Source: Chryseobacterium sp. G0186
GTDB lineage: Bacteria > Bacteroidota > Bacteroidia > Flavobacteriales > Weeksellaceae
Direction: 5' to 3'
DNA: 64,000 bases
NCBI RefSeq assembly: GCF_003815675.1
Contig: NZ_CP033918.1
Span: 3,348,001-3,412,000, forward strand
Under the pieces are notes generated by a model, which saw only the letters and a program-made list of their open reading frames with translations, had not been told where the DNA came from and did not search any database. Positions within the stretch are counted from its first letter, which is position 1. Each line of letters starts with the position of its first letter. The translations under genes were made by a program, and so were the position numbers. Of the stretch, positions 17,161-24,670 are shown one piece after another.

Positions 17161-18609
17161 TTATCCTACTGATCCTTCTAATGAAATTTCCAATAGTTTT
17201 TGTGCTTCAATAGCAAATTCCATTGGGAGTTTATTTAGAACTTCTTTACTGAATCCGTTAACGATCAAAGCAATTGCTTTTTCCGTATTGATTCCTCTCT
17301 GGTTACAGTAGAAAATCTGATCTTCTCCAATTTTTGAAGTGGTTGCTTCGTGCTCTAACTGAGCAGTTGGATCTTTAATCTCAATATAAGGGAATGTATG
17401 TGCTCCACATTCGTTACCCATCAATAAAGAGTCACACTGAGAGAAGTTTCTTGCTCCTTTTGCAGAAGGCATTACCTTTACTTGTCCTCTATATGAGTTT
17501 TGAGATTTTCCTGCAGAAATGCCTTTTGAAATGATCGTTGATCTGGTGTTTTTTCCAATGTGGATCATTTTGGTTCCTGTATCTGCATATTGGTGATTGT
17601 TGGTTACCGCGATAGAGTAGAACTCTCCGATGGCTCCGTCACCTTTAAGAATACAAGATGGATATTTCCATGTTACTGCTGAACCTGTTTCAACCTGTGT
17701 CCAGGAGATTTTTGCATTTCTTTCACAAAGACCTCTCTTCGTTACAAAGTTGAATACCCCTCCTTTTCCTTCTTCATTACCCGGGTACCAGTTCTGTACA
17801 GTGGAATATTTGATCTCAGCGTTGTCTAATGCAATTAGCTCCACAACGGCTGCGTGTAGCTGATTTTCATCTCTTGATGGAGCGGTACATCCTTCAAGGT
17901 AAGAAACATAACTTCCTTCATCTGCAATCACAAGGGTTCTTTCAAACTGTCCTGTTCCTGCCTGGTTGATACGGAAGTAAGTGGAAAGTTCCATTGGGCA
18001 TTTTACCCCTTTTGGAATATAGCAGAAACTTCCGTCAGAGAATACTGCGGAATTCAATGCTGCATAGAAGTTATCTCCTCTCGGAACTACTTTTCCAAGA
18101 TACTTTCTTACTAGGTCCGGATGGTTTTTAATAGCCTCAGAAATTGAACAGAAAATAATTCCTTTTTCTGCCAAGGTGTCCTGGAAAGTAGTTTTCACAG
18201 AAACTGAGTCTATTACGATATCTACAGCGACTCCTGAAAGTCTTTTTTGCTCCTCGATATTAATCCCTAGCTTTTCGAAGGTCTTCAACAATTCGGGATC
18301 AACCTGATCAAGGCTTTCCAGTTCAGGTTTTGATTTTGGAGCTGCGTAGTAACGAATCGCCTGAAAATCTGGTTTTTCATACTTGATATTTGCCCAGTTA
18401 GGCTCTACCATCTTTAACCAGATTCTGAAAGATTCCAAACGCCATTCTGTCATCCATTCCGGTTCCTCTTTCTTTGCAGAAATGGCACGGACGATATCTT
18501 CATTTAAACCAATTGGGAAATCTTCATAATCAATCTTGGTTTCCCAACCGAATTCATATTTTTTATTTTCTAGATCGACTCTTAAATCGTCTTCAGTATA
18601 TTTACTCAT
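17161..18609 (-). CDS. sufB: Fe-S cluster assembly protein SufB
   Basis: 482 residues, the normal length. It is the main scaffold subunit of SufBC2D. Diagnostic segments are [43 protein letters not shown], the [22 protein letters not shown] stretch and the C-terminal [23 protein letters not shown] (shown in parts). The conserved Cys of the C-terminal region and Glu in EHEATT are present. The start at 18609 follows an 83-base spacer after sufA that contains short direct repeats (AGATTTCAG, twice) but no clear terminator. Confidence 0.97.
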   Translation of the reverse strand: MSKYTEDDLRVDLENKKYEFGWETKIDYEDFPIGLNEDIVRAISAKKEEPEWMTEWRLESFRIWLKMVEPNWANIKYEKPDFQAIRYYAAPKSKPELESLDQVDPELLKTFEKLGINIEEQKRLSGVAVDIVIDSVSVKTTFQDTLAEKGIIFCSISEAIKNHPDLVRKYLGKVVPRGDNFYAALNSAVFSDGSFCYIPKGVKCPMELSTYFRINQAGTGQFERTLVIADEGSYVSYLEGCTAPSRDENQLHAAVVELIALDNAEIKYSTVQNWYPGNEEGKGGVFNFVTKRGLCERNAKISWTQVETGSAVTWKYPSCILKGDGAIGEFYSIAVTNNHQYADTGTKMIHIGKNTRSTIISKGISAGKSQNSYRGQVKVMPSAKGARNFSQCDSLLMGNECGAHTFPYIEIKDPTAQLEHEATTSKIGEDQIFYCNQRGINTEKAIALIVNGFSKEVLNKLPMEFAIEAQKLLEISLEGSVG

Positions 18610-18692
18610 TTTTATTTTTTAGATTTCAGATTTTAGATTTCAGAGGTCAGAAATGGTCTGTACTCTGGAATCTAGTATCTTATGTCTTTTCT

Positions 18693-19022
18693 CTAAAGAC
18701 TAAATGATTCTCCACATCCACATGTTCTGGATGCGTTCGGGTTGTTGAAAACAAAGCCCTTTCCGTTCAATCCTCCTGAGTATTCAAGAGTGGTTCCTGC
18801 TAAATAGAGGATGGATTTTTTATCGATAATAATTTTAATATTATTATCTTCAAAAATCTGATCTGTGTCTGTTTTTTGGTTATCAAACTTTAAAACATAC
18901 TCTAAACCAGAGCATCCGCCGCTTTTCACCCCAACTCTTATATAATCTTCAGCAGGGTTAAAACCATCTTCCGTCATAAGTTGGATGGCTTTCTCCTTTG
19001 CATAGTCTGATACTTTTATCAT
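18693..19022 (-). CDS. sufA: A-type Fe-S carrier SufA/IscA
   Basis: 109 residues, the standard A-type carrier. The three cluster-binding cysteines are C37 (SGGCSG), C101 and C103 (RTCGCGESF). It accepts clusters from SufBC2D and passes them to target enzymes. It is the first gene of the suf operon here, divergent from the GLPGLI gene. IscA and ErpA are close relatives, and the choice of SufA follows from the operon context. Confidence 0.92.
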   Translation of the reverse strand: MIKVSDYAKEKAIQLMTEDGFNPAEDYIRVGVKSGGCSGLEYVLKFDNQKTDTDQIFEDNNIKIIIDKKSILYLAGTTLEYSGGLNGKGFVFNNPNASRTCGCGESFSL

Positions 19023-19050
19023 TGTATTTATTTAGAATGATTTAATGACG

Positions 19051-19058
19051 CAAAAATA
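19051..19058 (-). promoter_or_regulatory. Putative -7 element of the suf operon
   Basis: TATTTTTG on the minus strand (19058-19051) fits TAnnTTTG and lies 29 bases before the sufA ATG. No matching TTG was seen upstream. No IscR- or Fur-like site was recognisable by eye. Confidence 0.42.
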
Positions 19059-19122
19059 CGAACAAAAATCAGGATATAAAAATCAGCATTTTTATTTTAT
19101 CGATTTTTATCATTGATGAGTT

Positions 19123-19130
19123 TAACTTTG
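19123..19130 (+). promoter_or_regulatory. Putative -7 element of the GLPGLI gene
   Basis: TAACTTTG matches TAnnTTTG, 38 bases before the ATG at 19168. No -33 TTG at the usual spacing. Confidence 0.42.
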
Positions 19131-19167
19131 GTAATCTTTTGAAATCCAAAACATAAATTCACTTAAA

Positions 19168-20025
19168 ATGAAAAAATTAGGTATTGTCGCTCTGGCACTC
19201 TTTATACAACATGTTTCTGCACAAGCCAACCGATTTGTGTACCAGGTAACAATGAAGCCGGACGCTGAAAATAAAACTGATATTAAGACAGAAAATGCAT
19301 ATCTTGATATTTCTCAGACTCAATCAATTTTTTATTCTGAAAACAGAATTAAAAGAGATTCCATCATGCAAAAAGCTTTTCAGGGCGGCGGTGGAAGAGG
19401 AAATATCAACAGAGAGCAGATGGAAGGTTTAAGAAGCAACATCAATTATTCTGTAGAAAAAGATAAAACGAATCAAAAAACCTATTTTAAGGATCGAATA
19501 GGACGAGATATCTATTCTTATGAAGAAGACAGGCCTTTGAACTGGAAAATTTCTTCGGAAACCACAAAAATTGGGGAATATAAGGTTCAAAAGGCAGAAA
19601 CAGATTTTGCCGGAAGAAATTGGACAGCATGGTTTACTACTGATTTACCTTATCAGGATGGGCCTTACAAATTCGGAGGTCTTCCCGGCTTGATTGTAAA
19701 AGTAGAGGATGACAAAGGAGATTATTCTTTTGATCTGATGAAAAACTATAAAGTGGCTGAGCTTCCAAGTCTGAATCAGTTTGGAAACACAATAAAAGTA
19801 AAAAGGGCTGCTTATATTAAGCAACAGCAAAAATTTAGAGCTGATCCGGCTTCATTCATGAATCAGAGTGGAGGACAAGGTGGATTTTCTACCACCATGA
19901 GAATGGGAGGTGGAAGAGGCCCTGGCGGCGGAGGGAATCAGAACCCTGTCGATATGAAAAAGAGGATGGAAGAGAGGGTGAAAGAAGAAGCTAAGAAAAA
20001 CAGTAATCCCATTGAATTACAATAA
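19168..20025 (+). CDS. GLPGLI family secreted protein
   Basis: 285 residues with a signal peptide (about 1-18, ending VSA). The family name motif G171-L-P-G-L-I176 is present after a W-x-A-W-F/T segment, as in other members. These proteins are restricted to Bacteroidota, are probably periplasmic or outer-membrane associated, and have no known activity. The C-terminal third is Gly/Arg/Met rich (about residues 230-270) and then Lys/Glu rich, an unusual low-complexity tail. A further Gly-rich patch lies near residues 72-78. It is a single gene with its own terminator. Confidence 0.85.
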   Translation: MKKLGIVALALFIQHVSAQANRFVYQVTMKPDAENKTDIKTENAYLDISQTQSIFYSENRIKRDSIMQKAFQGGGGRGNINREQMEGLRSNINYSVEKDKTNQKTYFKDRIGRDIYSYEEDRPLNWKISSETTKIGEYKVQKAETDFAGRNWTAWFTTDLPYQDGPYKFGGLPGLIVKVEDDKGDYSFDLMKNYKVAELPSLNQFGNTIKVKRAAYIKQQQKFRADPASFMNQSGGQGGFSTTMRMGGGRGPGGGGNQNPVDMKKRMEERVKEEAKKNSNPIELQ

Positions 20026-20036
20026 ATGAACTACGG

Positions 20037-20064
20037 TCCTTGGTGAGATTACCAAGGATTTTTT
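20037..20064 (+). terminator. Intrinsic terminator after the GLPGLI gene
   Basis: An 8-bp perfect stem (TCCTTGGT, 20037-20044; ACCAAGGA, 20051-20058) with a 6-base loop is followed by TTTTTT. Confidence 0.85.
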
Positions 20065-20079
20065 AGTAAAAGCAACCTT

Positions 20080-22188
20080 TTAATGGAAATTAAATTCAGA
20101 TACCTTAGTGTTGCTAATAATTAAGATATCGTCTGAGATCTCTTTTAAATCTTCCAAGTAATGGCTGATGATAAGAATAGTTTTTTCGGATTTTAATTTT
20201 TTTATTAACGCGAAAATGAATATTCGGTTTTCTTTATCTAAAGAAGAAGTAGGTTCATCTAAAATTAAGAACTGGGGTTCATGGTATAAAGCCCGCATCC
20301 ATCCCAGTAGTTGTTTTTGTCCTCCCGATAAATTAATTCCTTCTTCCCCCACCAGCGTTAAAAAGCCTTGAGGTAAAGAATCTATAAACTGATCAAATCC
20401 CAGTGATAATATATTTTGTAATTGATGTTCATTCACTTTGTCGGAGAGTATGATATTATCCAATACATTTCCACTAAATAACTGGATGCTTTGTGGAACC
20501 ACACTCACAAAATTCCGCCAATTATCAATTGCAATATTATTTAAATTGATTTCCTTATTGATTACTATTTCTCCATTTTCAGCGAGAAAGTTTTTTTGTA
20601 ATATTTCGGTTAATGTTGTTTTTCCGGAACCGCTTTTTCCTAGTAGACAAGTTATATTTCCTTTTTGAAGACTAAAAGAGACTTGATTCAAAAGTCTGCT
20701 TCTCCCTTTGAATCTGAAATCAATATTGCAAAGCTCAATACATGAAATTTCTTTAATTTCTTGTCCCTCTGTTTTTTCTTTCTCCAACGAGGAATATTCA
20801 AACATTCTGTCAAAAGCTACCTTTGCTTCCTGTATCGGAATAGTGACTATAGCTAAATTTGTAATAGAAGTAAGCAATGAACTGGAAATTCCGATGATGG
20901 CCATTAGCTCACCAATTTTAATGTGATTGCTTAAAACACTGTAAGATGAAAATCCTAAAATAATAATAAGAAAAATAACCAAAACTATACCTGAGTATAA
21001 AGATATTCTCAGATTGAGTTTTCCAAGCTCAAAGATTTTGGTCTGAAAGAATCCAAAGATAGAATCATTTTTCTTTCCGAATAACTTTTGTTTTGAAAAT
21101 CCTTTAATGACCTCAATTCCCTTTATACTGTCAATATAATTAGATTCGTTGATGCTGTAGGCCTGCATCACATTTCTTTGGGCTTCAATGATTTTTTTAT
21201 TGAAACGGAAGATAATATAGAAAATTATGGGAGATATGAACAGGCATATTAAAGCAAGTTTCCAGGAATAAAAAAAGAGAAACCCAAGAGAGATCAATAG
21301 TCCTAAAACATCCACAACAGTAGAGGTAATGAGTTGCTTTATAACAGTCTGTATTCTTTGAGTATCATTAAGTCTGGCTGTAAAATCTCCGGTCTTTCGG
21401 CTATCAAAAAATATTCGTGGAAGATGAAGAAGAGCATGATAGAATTTCTTATTAACTCTTTCATTAAATGATTTGCTTTGCTTAATAATATAAAATTCCC
21501 TTAGTGCATTAATTCCTACTCTTGCAAGAAGCAAAAATCCGAGAAAGGCGATATTTAATAATAATAAAGGTGTTTTTTTTCGGGGTAAAATGTCATCTAT
21601 TAGTTTTTGTGAAAAAATAGACATTGACATTCCCAATAAGGTAAAAACAAAACCCAATAAAACGATAATATAAATAGATTCCTGATCGCCCTTAATTAGG
21701 TTTTTGATCCAGATATTTTTCTTTTTCTGCGTTGCTGTTCTTTTCTCGAACTGTTTATTAGGCGCAAGAGTAAGACATGTTTTAGTAATCCAGACTTCTT
21801 CCAAATAATCTTTTGTCCAGTATTCTAACCCTTTTGCTGGGTCTCCAATATAAAACTGATTATTTTCAAGACCATTGTAAGAATAACAAATAACATAGTG
21901 CTCAAATTTTTGATCAATAATAACATGTAAAATTACGGGCTCTCCATGTTGAATAAGTGCATCAATATCAGCCTCACACCCTTCAGCTTCAAACCCAATT
22001 TCCTGGGCACATTGATACAGACCCAATAATGTGGTCCCTGTCTTTCCAGTCCCGCTTTTTTCTCTGAGAGTTTCTAATGAAATGCTTCCTCCGTAGTATT
22101 TAACTAAAGATTGGAGGCATCCTACACCACAATCGGTAAGGTCTTTTTGAAGACAAAAAGTTTTTTGTATGAGCTTATTTTCTTTCAT
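20080..22188 (-). CDS. C39-peptidase ABC exporter for double-glycine peptides
   Basis: 702 residues in the classic three-part order. The N-terminal C39 protease domain (about 1-140) has the oxyanion Gln14, catalytic Cys20 in DCGVGCLQ, His97 in FEHYVIC and Asp116 in IGDP. A six-helix transmembrane domain (about 170-450) follows. The C-terminal ATPase has Walker A GKSGSGKT (517-524), the signature LSGGQKQ (from 620), Walker B FLILDE (640-645) and switch His676. Such exporters cut leader peptides after a Gly-Gly pair and pump the mature peptide out of the cytoplasm. It is the last gene of the peptide operon and overlaps the thioredoxin-like gene by 14 bases. No HlyD-type adaptor gene is nearby, although Gram-negative systems normally need one. 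Confidence 0.93.
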   Translation of the reverse strand: MKENKLIQKTFCLQKDLTDCGVGCLQSLVKYYGGSISLETLREKSGTGKTGTTLLGLYQCAQEIGFEAEGCEADIDALIQHGEPVILHVIIDQKFEHYVICYSYNGLENNQFYIGDPAKGLEYWTKDYLEEVWITKTCLTLAPNKQFEKRTATQKKKNIWIKNLIKGDQESIYIIVLLGFVFTLLGMSMSIFSQKLIDDILPRKKTPLLLLNIAFLGFLLLARVGINALREFYIIKQSKSFNERVNKKFYHALLHLPRIFFDSRKTGDFTARLNDTQRIQTVIKQLITSTVVDVLGLLISLGFLFFYSWKLALICLFISPIIFYIIFRFNKKIIEAQRNVMQAYSINESNYIDSIKGIEVIKGFSKQKLFGKKNDSIFGFFQTKIFELGKLNLRISLYSGIVLVIFLIIILGFSSYSVLSNHIKIGELMAIIGISSSLLTSITNLAIVTIPIQEAKVAFDRMFEYSSLEKEKTEGQEIKEISCIELCNIDFRFKGRSRLLNQVSFSLQKGNITCLLGKSGSGKTTLTEILQKNFLAENGEIVINKEINLNNIAIDNWRNFVSVVPQSIQLFSGNVLDNIILSDKVNEHQLQNILSLGFDQFIDSLPQGFLTLVGEEGINLSGGQKQLLGWMRALYHEPQFLILDEPTSSLDKENRIFIFALIKKLKSEKTILIISHYLEDLKEISDDILIISNTKVSEFNFH

Positions 22189-22705
22189 GCAAAGTGTCTA
22201 ATAGTAATTTTTCCAGTTTTATAGCTCCTGAGTTTCTTTTAATGAGATGATTATTTTGATTATAGACTAAGAAATAAGGTATAGTACTCATTCCCAGTTT
22301 TTGATAAAAAGCAGCTCTTTCATCATGACACCAGTGAATATTACTTCGTTTATCTAAGTTATACTGATGGGCAAATTCTTTTATTTCCCTTATTGGTTCA
22401 CTGGCAACCCAAATCCATTGGATATTTTGATATAGATGATAGGTTTTAGATAGGTCTTCTGCTTCTGCCTGGCAATAATGACAGGAGGGACTAAAATAAA
22501 TGAACACTTTAGTTTGAGTATTAACCAGACTTTGTGAATTAAATAATGTATTATCTATCTTTGTAAGGCTGAAAGTAGGGATGTTTTTTAATGCCTCTGT
22601 CTTTTCTTTCTTTTTTCGGAAGTTGAGTAAAAGTCCTATTATTATACTAATAGATATAACCGGAATAATTACAGCCGCTATTTTTAAGATTGTTCTGTTC
22701 TTCAT
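22175..22705 (-). CDS. Membrane-anchored thioredoxin-like protein of the peptide operon
   Basis: 176 residues from the ATG at 22705. This start is preferred over the one five codons upstream because it falls one base after the preceding gene's stop. One N-terminal membrane helix (about 8-28) is followed by a basic stretch and a TlpA/redoxin-like domain. The redox motif is C75-H-Y-C78 in YFSPSCHYCQAE, and the cis-proline loop is in MSTIPYFLVY. The catalytic domain should face the periplasm, where it could make or break disulfides. Its position between exporter and peptide genes, and the paired cysteines in both peptides, suggest that it acts on the exported peptides; that is inference. Confidence 0.85.
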   Translation of the reverse strand: MKNRTILKIAAVIIPVISISIIIGLLLNFRKKKEKTEALKNIPTFSLTKIDNTLFNSQSLVNTQTKVFIYFSPSCHYCQAEAEDLSKTYHLYQNIQWIWVASEPIREIKEFAHQYNLDKRSNIHWCHDERAAFYQKLGMSTIPYFLVYNQNNHLIKRNSGAIKLEKLLLDTLHERK

Positions 22706-22706
22706 T

Positions 22707-23351
22707 TTAAGACTGCACATTTAATATTAGAAACGAAATAACACTCGTCCAAAAAAGTAAACCTAGACCGTAAGTAAGTGTAGTGAGCACAAAAGATTTT
22801 GGAAATCCAATTTTTTTGTCAGAAAATTCCCAGATTCCCCACGCTAAAATTCCCCAATAAACCAGTTCAAAAAGATTAATTAATTGTAAAGGATAGGCAA
22901 GCCATTTTTCGGTAGAGATATATTCTTTCATATTCAAAAGAGAGATTGGATAATAGGTTTGTAGGGTTTCCATTGTATAGTCGGTTTCAATCCAGTAAAA
23001 ATGAGCAAACTTATATAGCCCAGCGATGATAAAAACAGATTCTGCCACTAGGGAAAGGGTCATAAAGTCTGAAAATTTTATATCCTCTAAACCCGGAAGA
23101 TCCAGTAGTTTGATAAAGTTCAAGCAAAAAGCAACTAAGGTAATTTTGATGCCTATAAAAATAGGGATTGTGACATAGCTTACCCACCACCATTTCTTTT
23201 GGCTTTGCATGTAATTTTGTACCACTTCATTGGGGTAGTCTTTAGCAAGGAAATCTATGATTTTTGAGCTGGTTGTTATATAGGTTTTGTCTAAGTAGGT
23301 AAGTAAAAAATAGCACACAATGATGCCTACGAAAAGTATAAGGTTTTTCAT
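22707..23351 (-). CDS. Polytopic membrane protein of the peptide operon, unknown function
   Basis: 214 residues with about five membrane helices (near 4-20, 56-82, 93-114, 152-176 and 188-211) and a conserved-looking aromatic loop (KKWWWVSYV) before the second helix. I do not recognise the family with confidence; weak Yip1-like organisation is possible. It lies one base upstream of the thioredoxin-like gene. In this position it could be an exporter accessory, an immunity protein or a regulator. No catalytic motif is visible. Confidence 0.75.
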   Translation of the reverse strand: MKNLILFVGIIVCYFLLTYLDKTYITTSSKIIDFLAKDYPNEVVQNYMQSQKKWWWVSYVTIPIFIGIKITLVAFCLNFIKLLDLPGLEDIKFSDFMTLSLVAESVFIIAGLYKFAHFYWIETDYTMETLQTYYPISLLNMKEYISTEKWLAYPLQLINLFELVYWGILAWGIWEFSDKKIGFPKSFVLTTLTYGLGLLFWTSVISFLILNVQS

Positions 23352-23482
23352 AATTTAAGAAATAGGTGAAGAGAAAATGAAAGCTCTACTTATCCTAAGG
23401 GTAAAAAGATAATAATTATTAATATTTGGAATAAGAGACAGGTTCTCCATATTCTGAAAAGGATAAGTGTCATTATTGATAA

Positions 23483-23508
23483 TAAGAGAGGTTGTTACAC
23501 CTCTCTTA
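23483..23508 (-). other. Hairpin between peptide genes and transport genes
   Basis: A perfect 10-bp inverted repeat (TAAGAGAGGT and ACCTCTCTTA) with a 6-base loop lies in the 216-base spacer between the small membrane protein gene and the polytopic gene. On the minus strand it is followed by a mainly A/T stretch (TTATTATC), not a clean T-run. It could be a partial terminator or an RNA-stabilising hairpin that keeps peptide mRNA more abundant than exporter mRNA. Confidence 0.6.
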
Positions 23509-23567
23509 CATAAAACCAATAGTAATAATATATTGTTCCTCTTTTGAAAGAAAATATAATATTTTTC

Positions 23568-23813
23568 TTACATTTTGTAAAGTATAAAGCCTAGGAAAAA
23601 TATTGAAAGACCAAAGGCGAATGAAAATGCAATATCTTTAAAAAAGGTATTTTTACTTATAACAAATGTTAGAAGACATGACATTCCAATAATAAAAAAG
23701 AATGTATAAGCCTTGAAAGATAATGCAGACATATAGTAGGCCATATATAAAACAGGAATATAAAATAGAATAATTAAATTCCTTTTCTCTTTAATTTTTA
23801 TTGAAACTGCCAT
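23568..23813 (-). CDS. Small three-helix membrane protein, candidate immunity protein
   Basis: 81 residues from the ATG at 23813 (MAVSIKIKEKRN). The earlier ATG in this frame would overlap the peptide gene and adds nothing recognisable. After a basic start there are three hydrophobic segments (about 13-31, 36-52 and 60-79). Small, basic, multi-helix membrane proteins next to bacteriocin genes are commonly immunity proteins that protect the producer. This is a positional inference, since no family is recognised. It begins 11 bases after the stop of the second peptide gene. Confidence 0.65.
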   Translation of the reverse strand: MAVSIKIKEKRNLIILFYIPVLYMAYYMSALSFKAYTFFFIIGMSCLLTFVISKNTFFKDIAFSFAFGLSIFFLGFILYKM

Positions 23814-23824
23814 CCTATTATTTT

Positions 23825-23968
23825 TTACCAAGATGCTACCCAGCAAGACCAGGCAAGATTATACCCAATCATTGGATTAATCACCGTTGCAACTATTGCT
23901 CCATTCCAACAATCTTTAGGACTTCCGCCTTTTACGGATTCCATTCTATGATTTTCTAGTTTATTCAT
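23825..23968 (-). CDS. Double-glycine-leader peptide 2 (bacteriocin-like precursor)
   Basis: 47 residues from the ATG at 23968; the frame is open further upstream but that part crosses the preceding peptide gene. The 15-residue leader MNKLENHRMESVKGG ends in Gly-Gly, the cut site of C39 exporters. The predicted core is 32 residues, hydrophobic and Trp-rich, with cysteines at core positions 5 and 27. It contains a short NGAIVATVINPMIG helix-like stretch. It lies 11 bases after peptide 1. Activity as a bacteriocin, a signal or another secreted peptide cannot be told from sequence. Confidence 0.85.
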   Translation of the reverse strand: MNKLENHRMESVKGGSPKDCWNGAIVATVINPMIGYNLAWSCWVASW

Positions 23969-23979
23969 AATAAAAAGGA

Positions 23980-24141
23980 TTACATAGCATAAAGATAACA
24001 ACCAAGTGCCCAAACTGAAGCTCCAACAGCAATTGCAGGAATAAAAGCACCAACTCCTCCAGCAATAATAGCTGTTATATTACACTGGTGAACACTTCCA
24101 CCTTGCAAATCTTCCATTTGCGAAACATTTAATTTTTTCAT
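23980..24141 (-). CDS. Double-glycine-leader peptide 1 (bacteriocin-like precursor)
   Basis: 53 residues from the ATG at 24141, chosen because it begins a typical leader: MKKLNVSQMEDLQGG, with the L/M-x-x-L pattern and terminal Gly-Gly of class II bacteriocin precursors. The predicted core has 38 residues. It is strongly hydrophobic, with GG-x-G-A-F and V-G-A-S helix-packing motifs resembling two-peptide (class IIb) bacteriocins, and cysteines at core positions 5 and 33. It is the first gene of the operon that ends with the C39 exporter. With peptide 2 it may form a two-component toxin; this is inference. Confidence 0.87.
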   Translation of the reverse strand: MKKLNVSQMEDLQGGSVHQCNITAIIAGGVGAFIPAIAVGASVWALGCYLYAM

Positions 24142-24621
24142 TTTTGATTTTTTTTGAATTTTAATAATTTTTTTTTGTCTTATAACTCTGACATAGAGTT
24201 TACCCATTTCTTGATCATATATTGTGCACTTATAATCTCCAAAGGGTGATTTGTTTTCAATATTGAATGTTTAAAATTAACAATAAATAGGATTAAATTT
24301 CGTTTTCAATATGCGATATTGTTGTATTTTTATCGTGCAATATTGTATTTTTTTAAGAATATTGATTGTGGTAGTTTTGTTGGAAATGAGATAATTCGTA
24401 AAAAAATAATTTGAGTTTATAGGTTCTCAAAAAATAAGTAAATGAAAAGCTTAGAAATATAGTAGTGTTTTCTATTGTACAAATATATTTTATCTTGCAA
24501 ATAGACTGTTTAGGAGAGTTTGTAATAATTAAAAATTGGTATTTAGTGCTTTATGAAATTGAAAATAATCTTTATCCGCTAAGAGATTGAATACATCCAA
24601 AGATGAACGAAACTAAATAAA
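24142..24621. promoter_or_regulatory. 480-base A/T-rich control region upstream of the peptide operon
   Basis: No gene is seen. Three related palindromes stand out: TCAATATTGA (24257-24266), CAATATgcgATATTG (24307-24321) and CAATATTG (24338-24345), with a further half copy at 24358-24367. They are spaced by roughly 20-50 bases, as operator sites for a dimeric regulator might be. A minus-strand TATATTTG (24487-24480) fits the -7 promoter box but lacks a TTG at the normal distance. The leader from there to the first ATG would be about 330 bases. Confidence 0.5.
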
Positions 24622-24651
24622 AACCCCCTGAAGATTATTCTTCAGGGGGTT
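24622..24651. terminator. Terminator of the zinc metallopeptidase gene
   Basis: A 12-bp perfect stem (AACCCCCTGAAG and CTTCAGGGGGTT) with a 6-base loop has T-rich flanks on both strands and lies 20 bases beyond the stop of the minus-strand gene. Confidence 0.9.
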
Positions 24652-24670
24652 GTATTTTTTAAGATAAAAT

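Noticed and set aside
18610..18692. AGATTTCAG direct repeats in the sufA-sufB spacer
   Set aside because: Only two short imperfect copies in A/T-rich DNA; too little to call a repeat element or a CRISPR.
23352..23473. Possible third tiny peptide on the minus strand in the peptide operon
   Set aside because: Frames of 25 and 31 codons start at 23473 and 23448 but contain no Gly-Gly leader and no typical core, so they look accidental.
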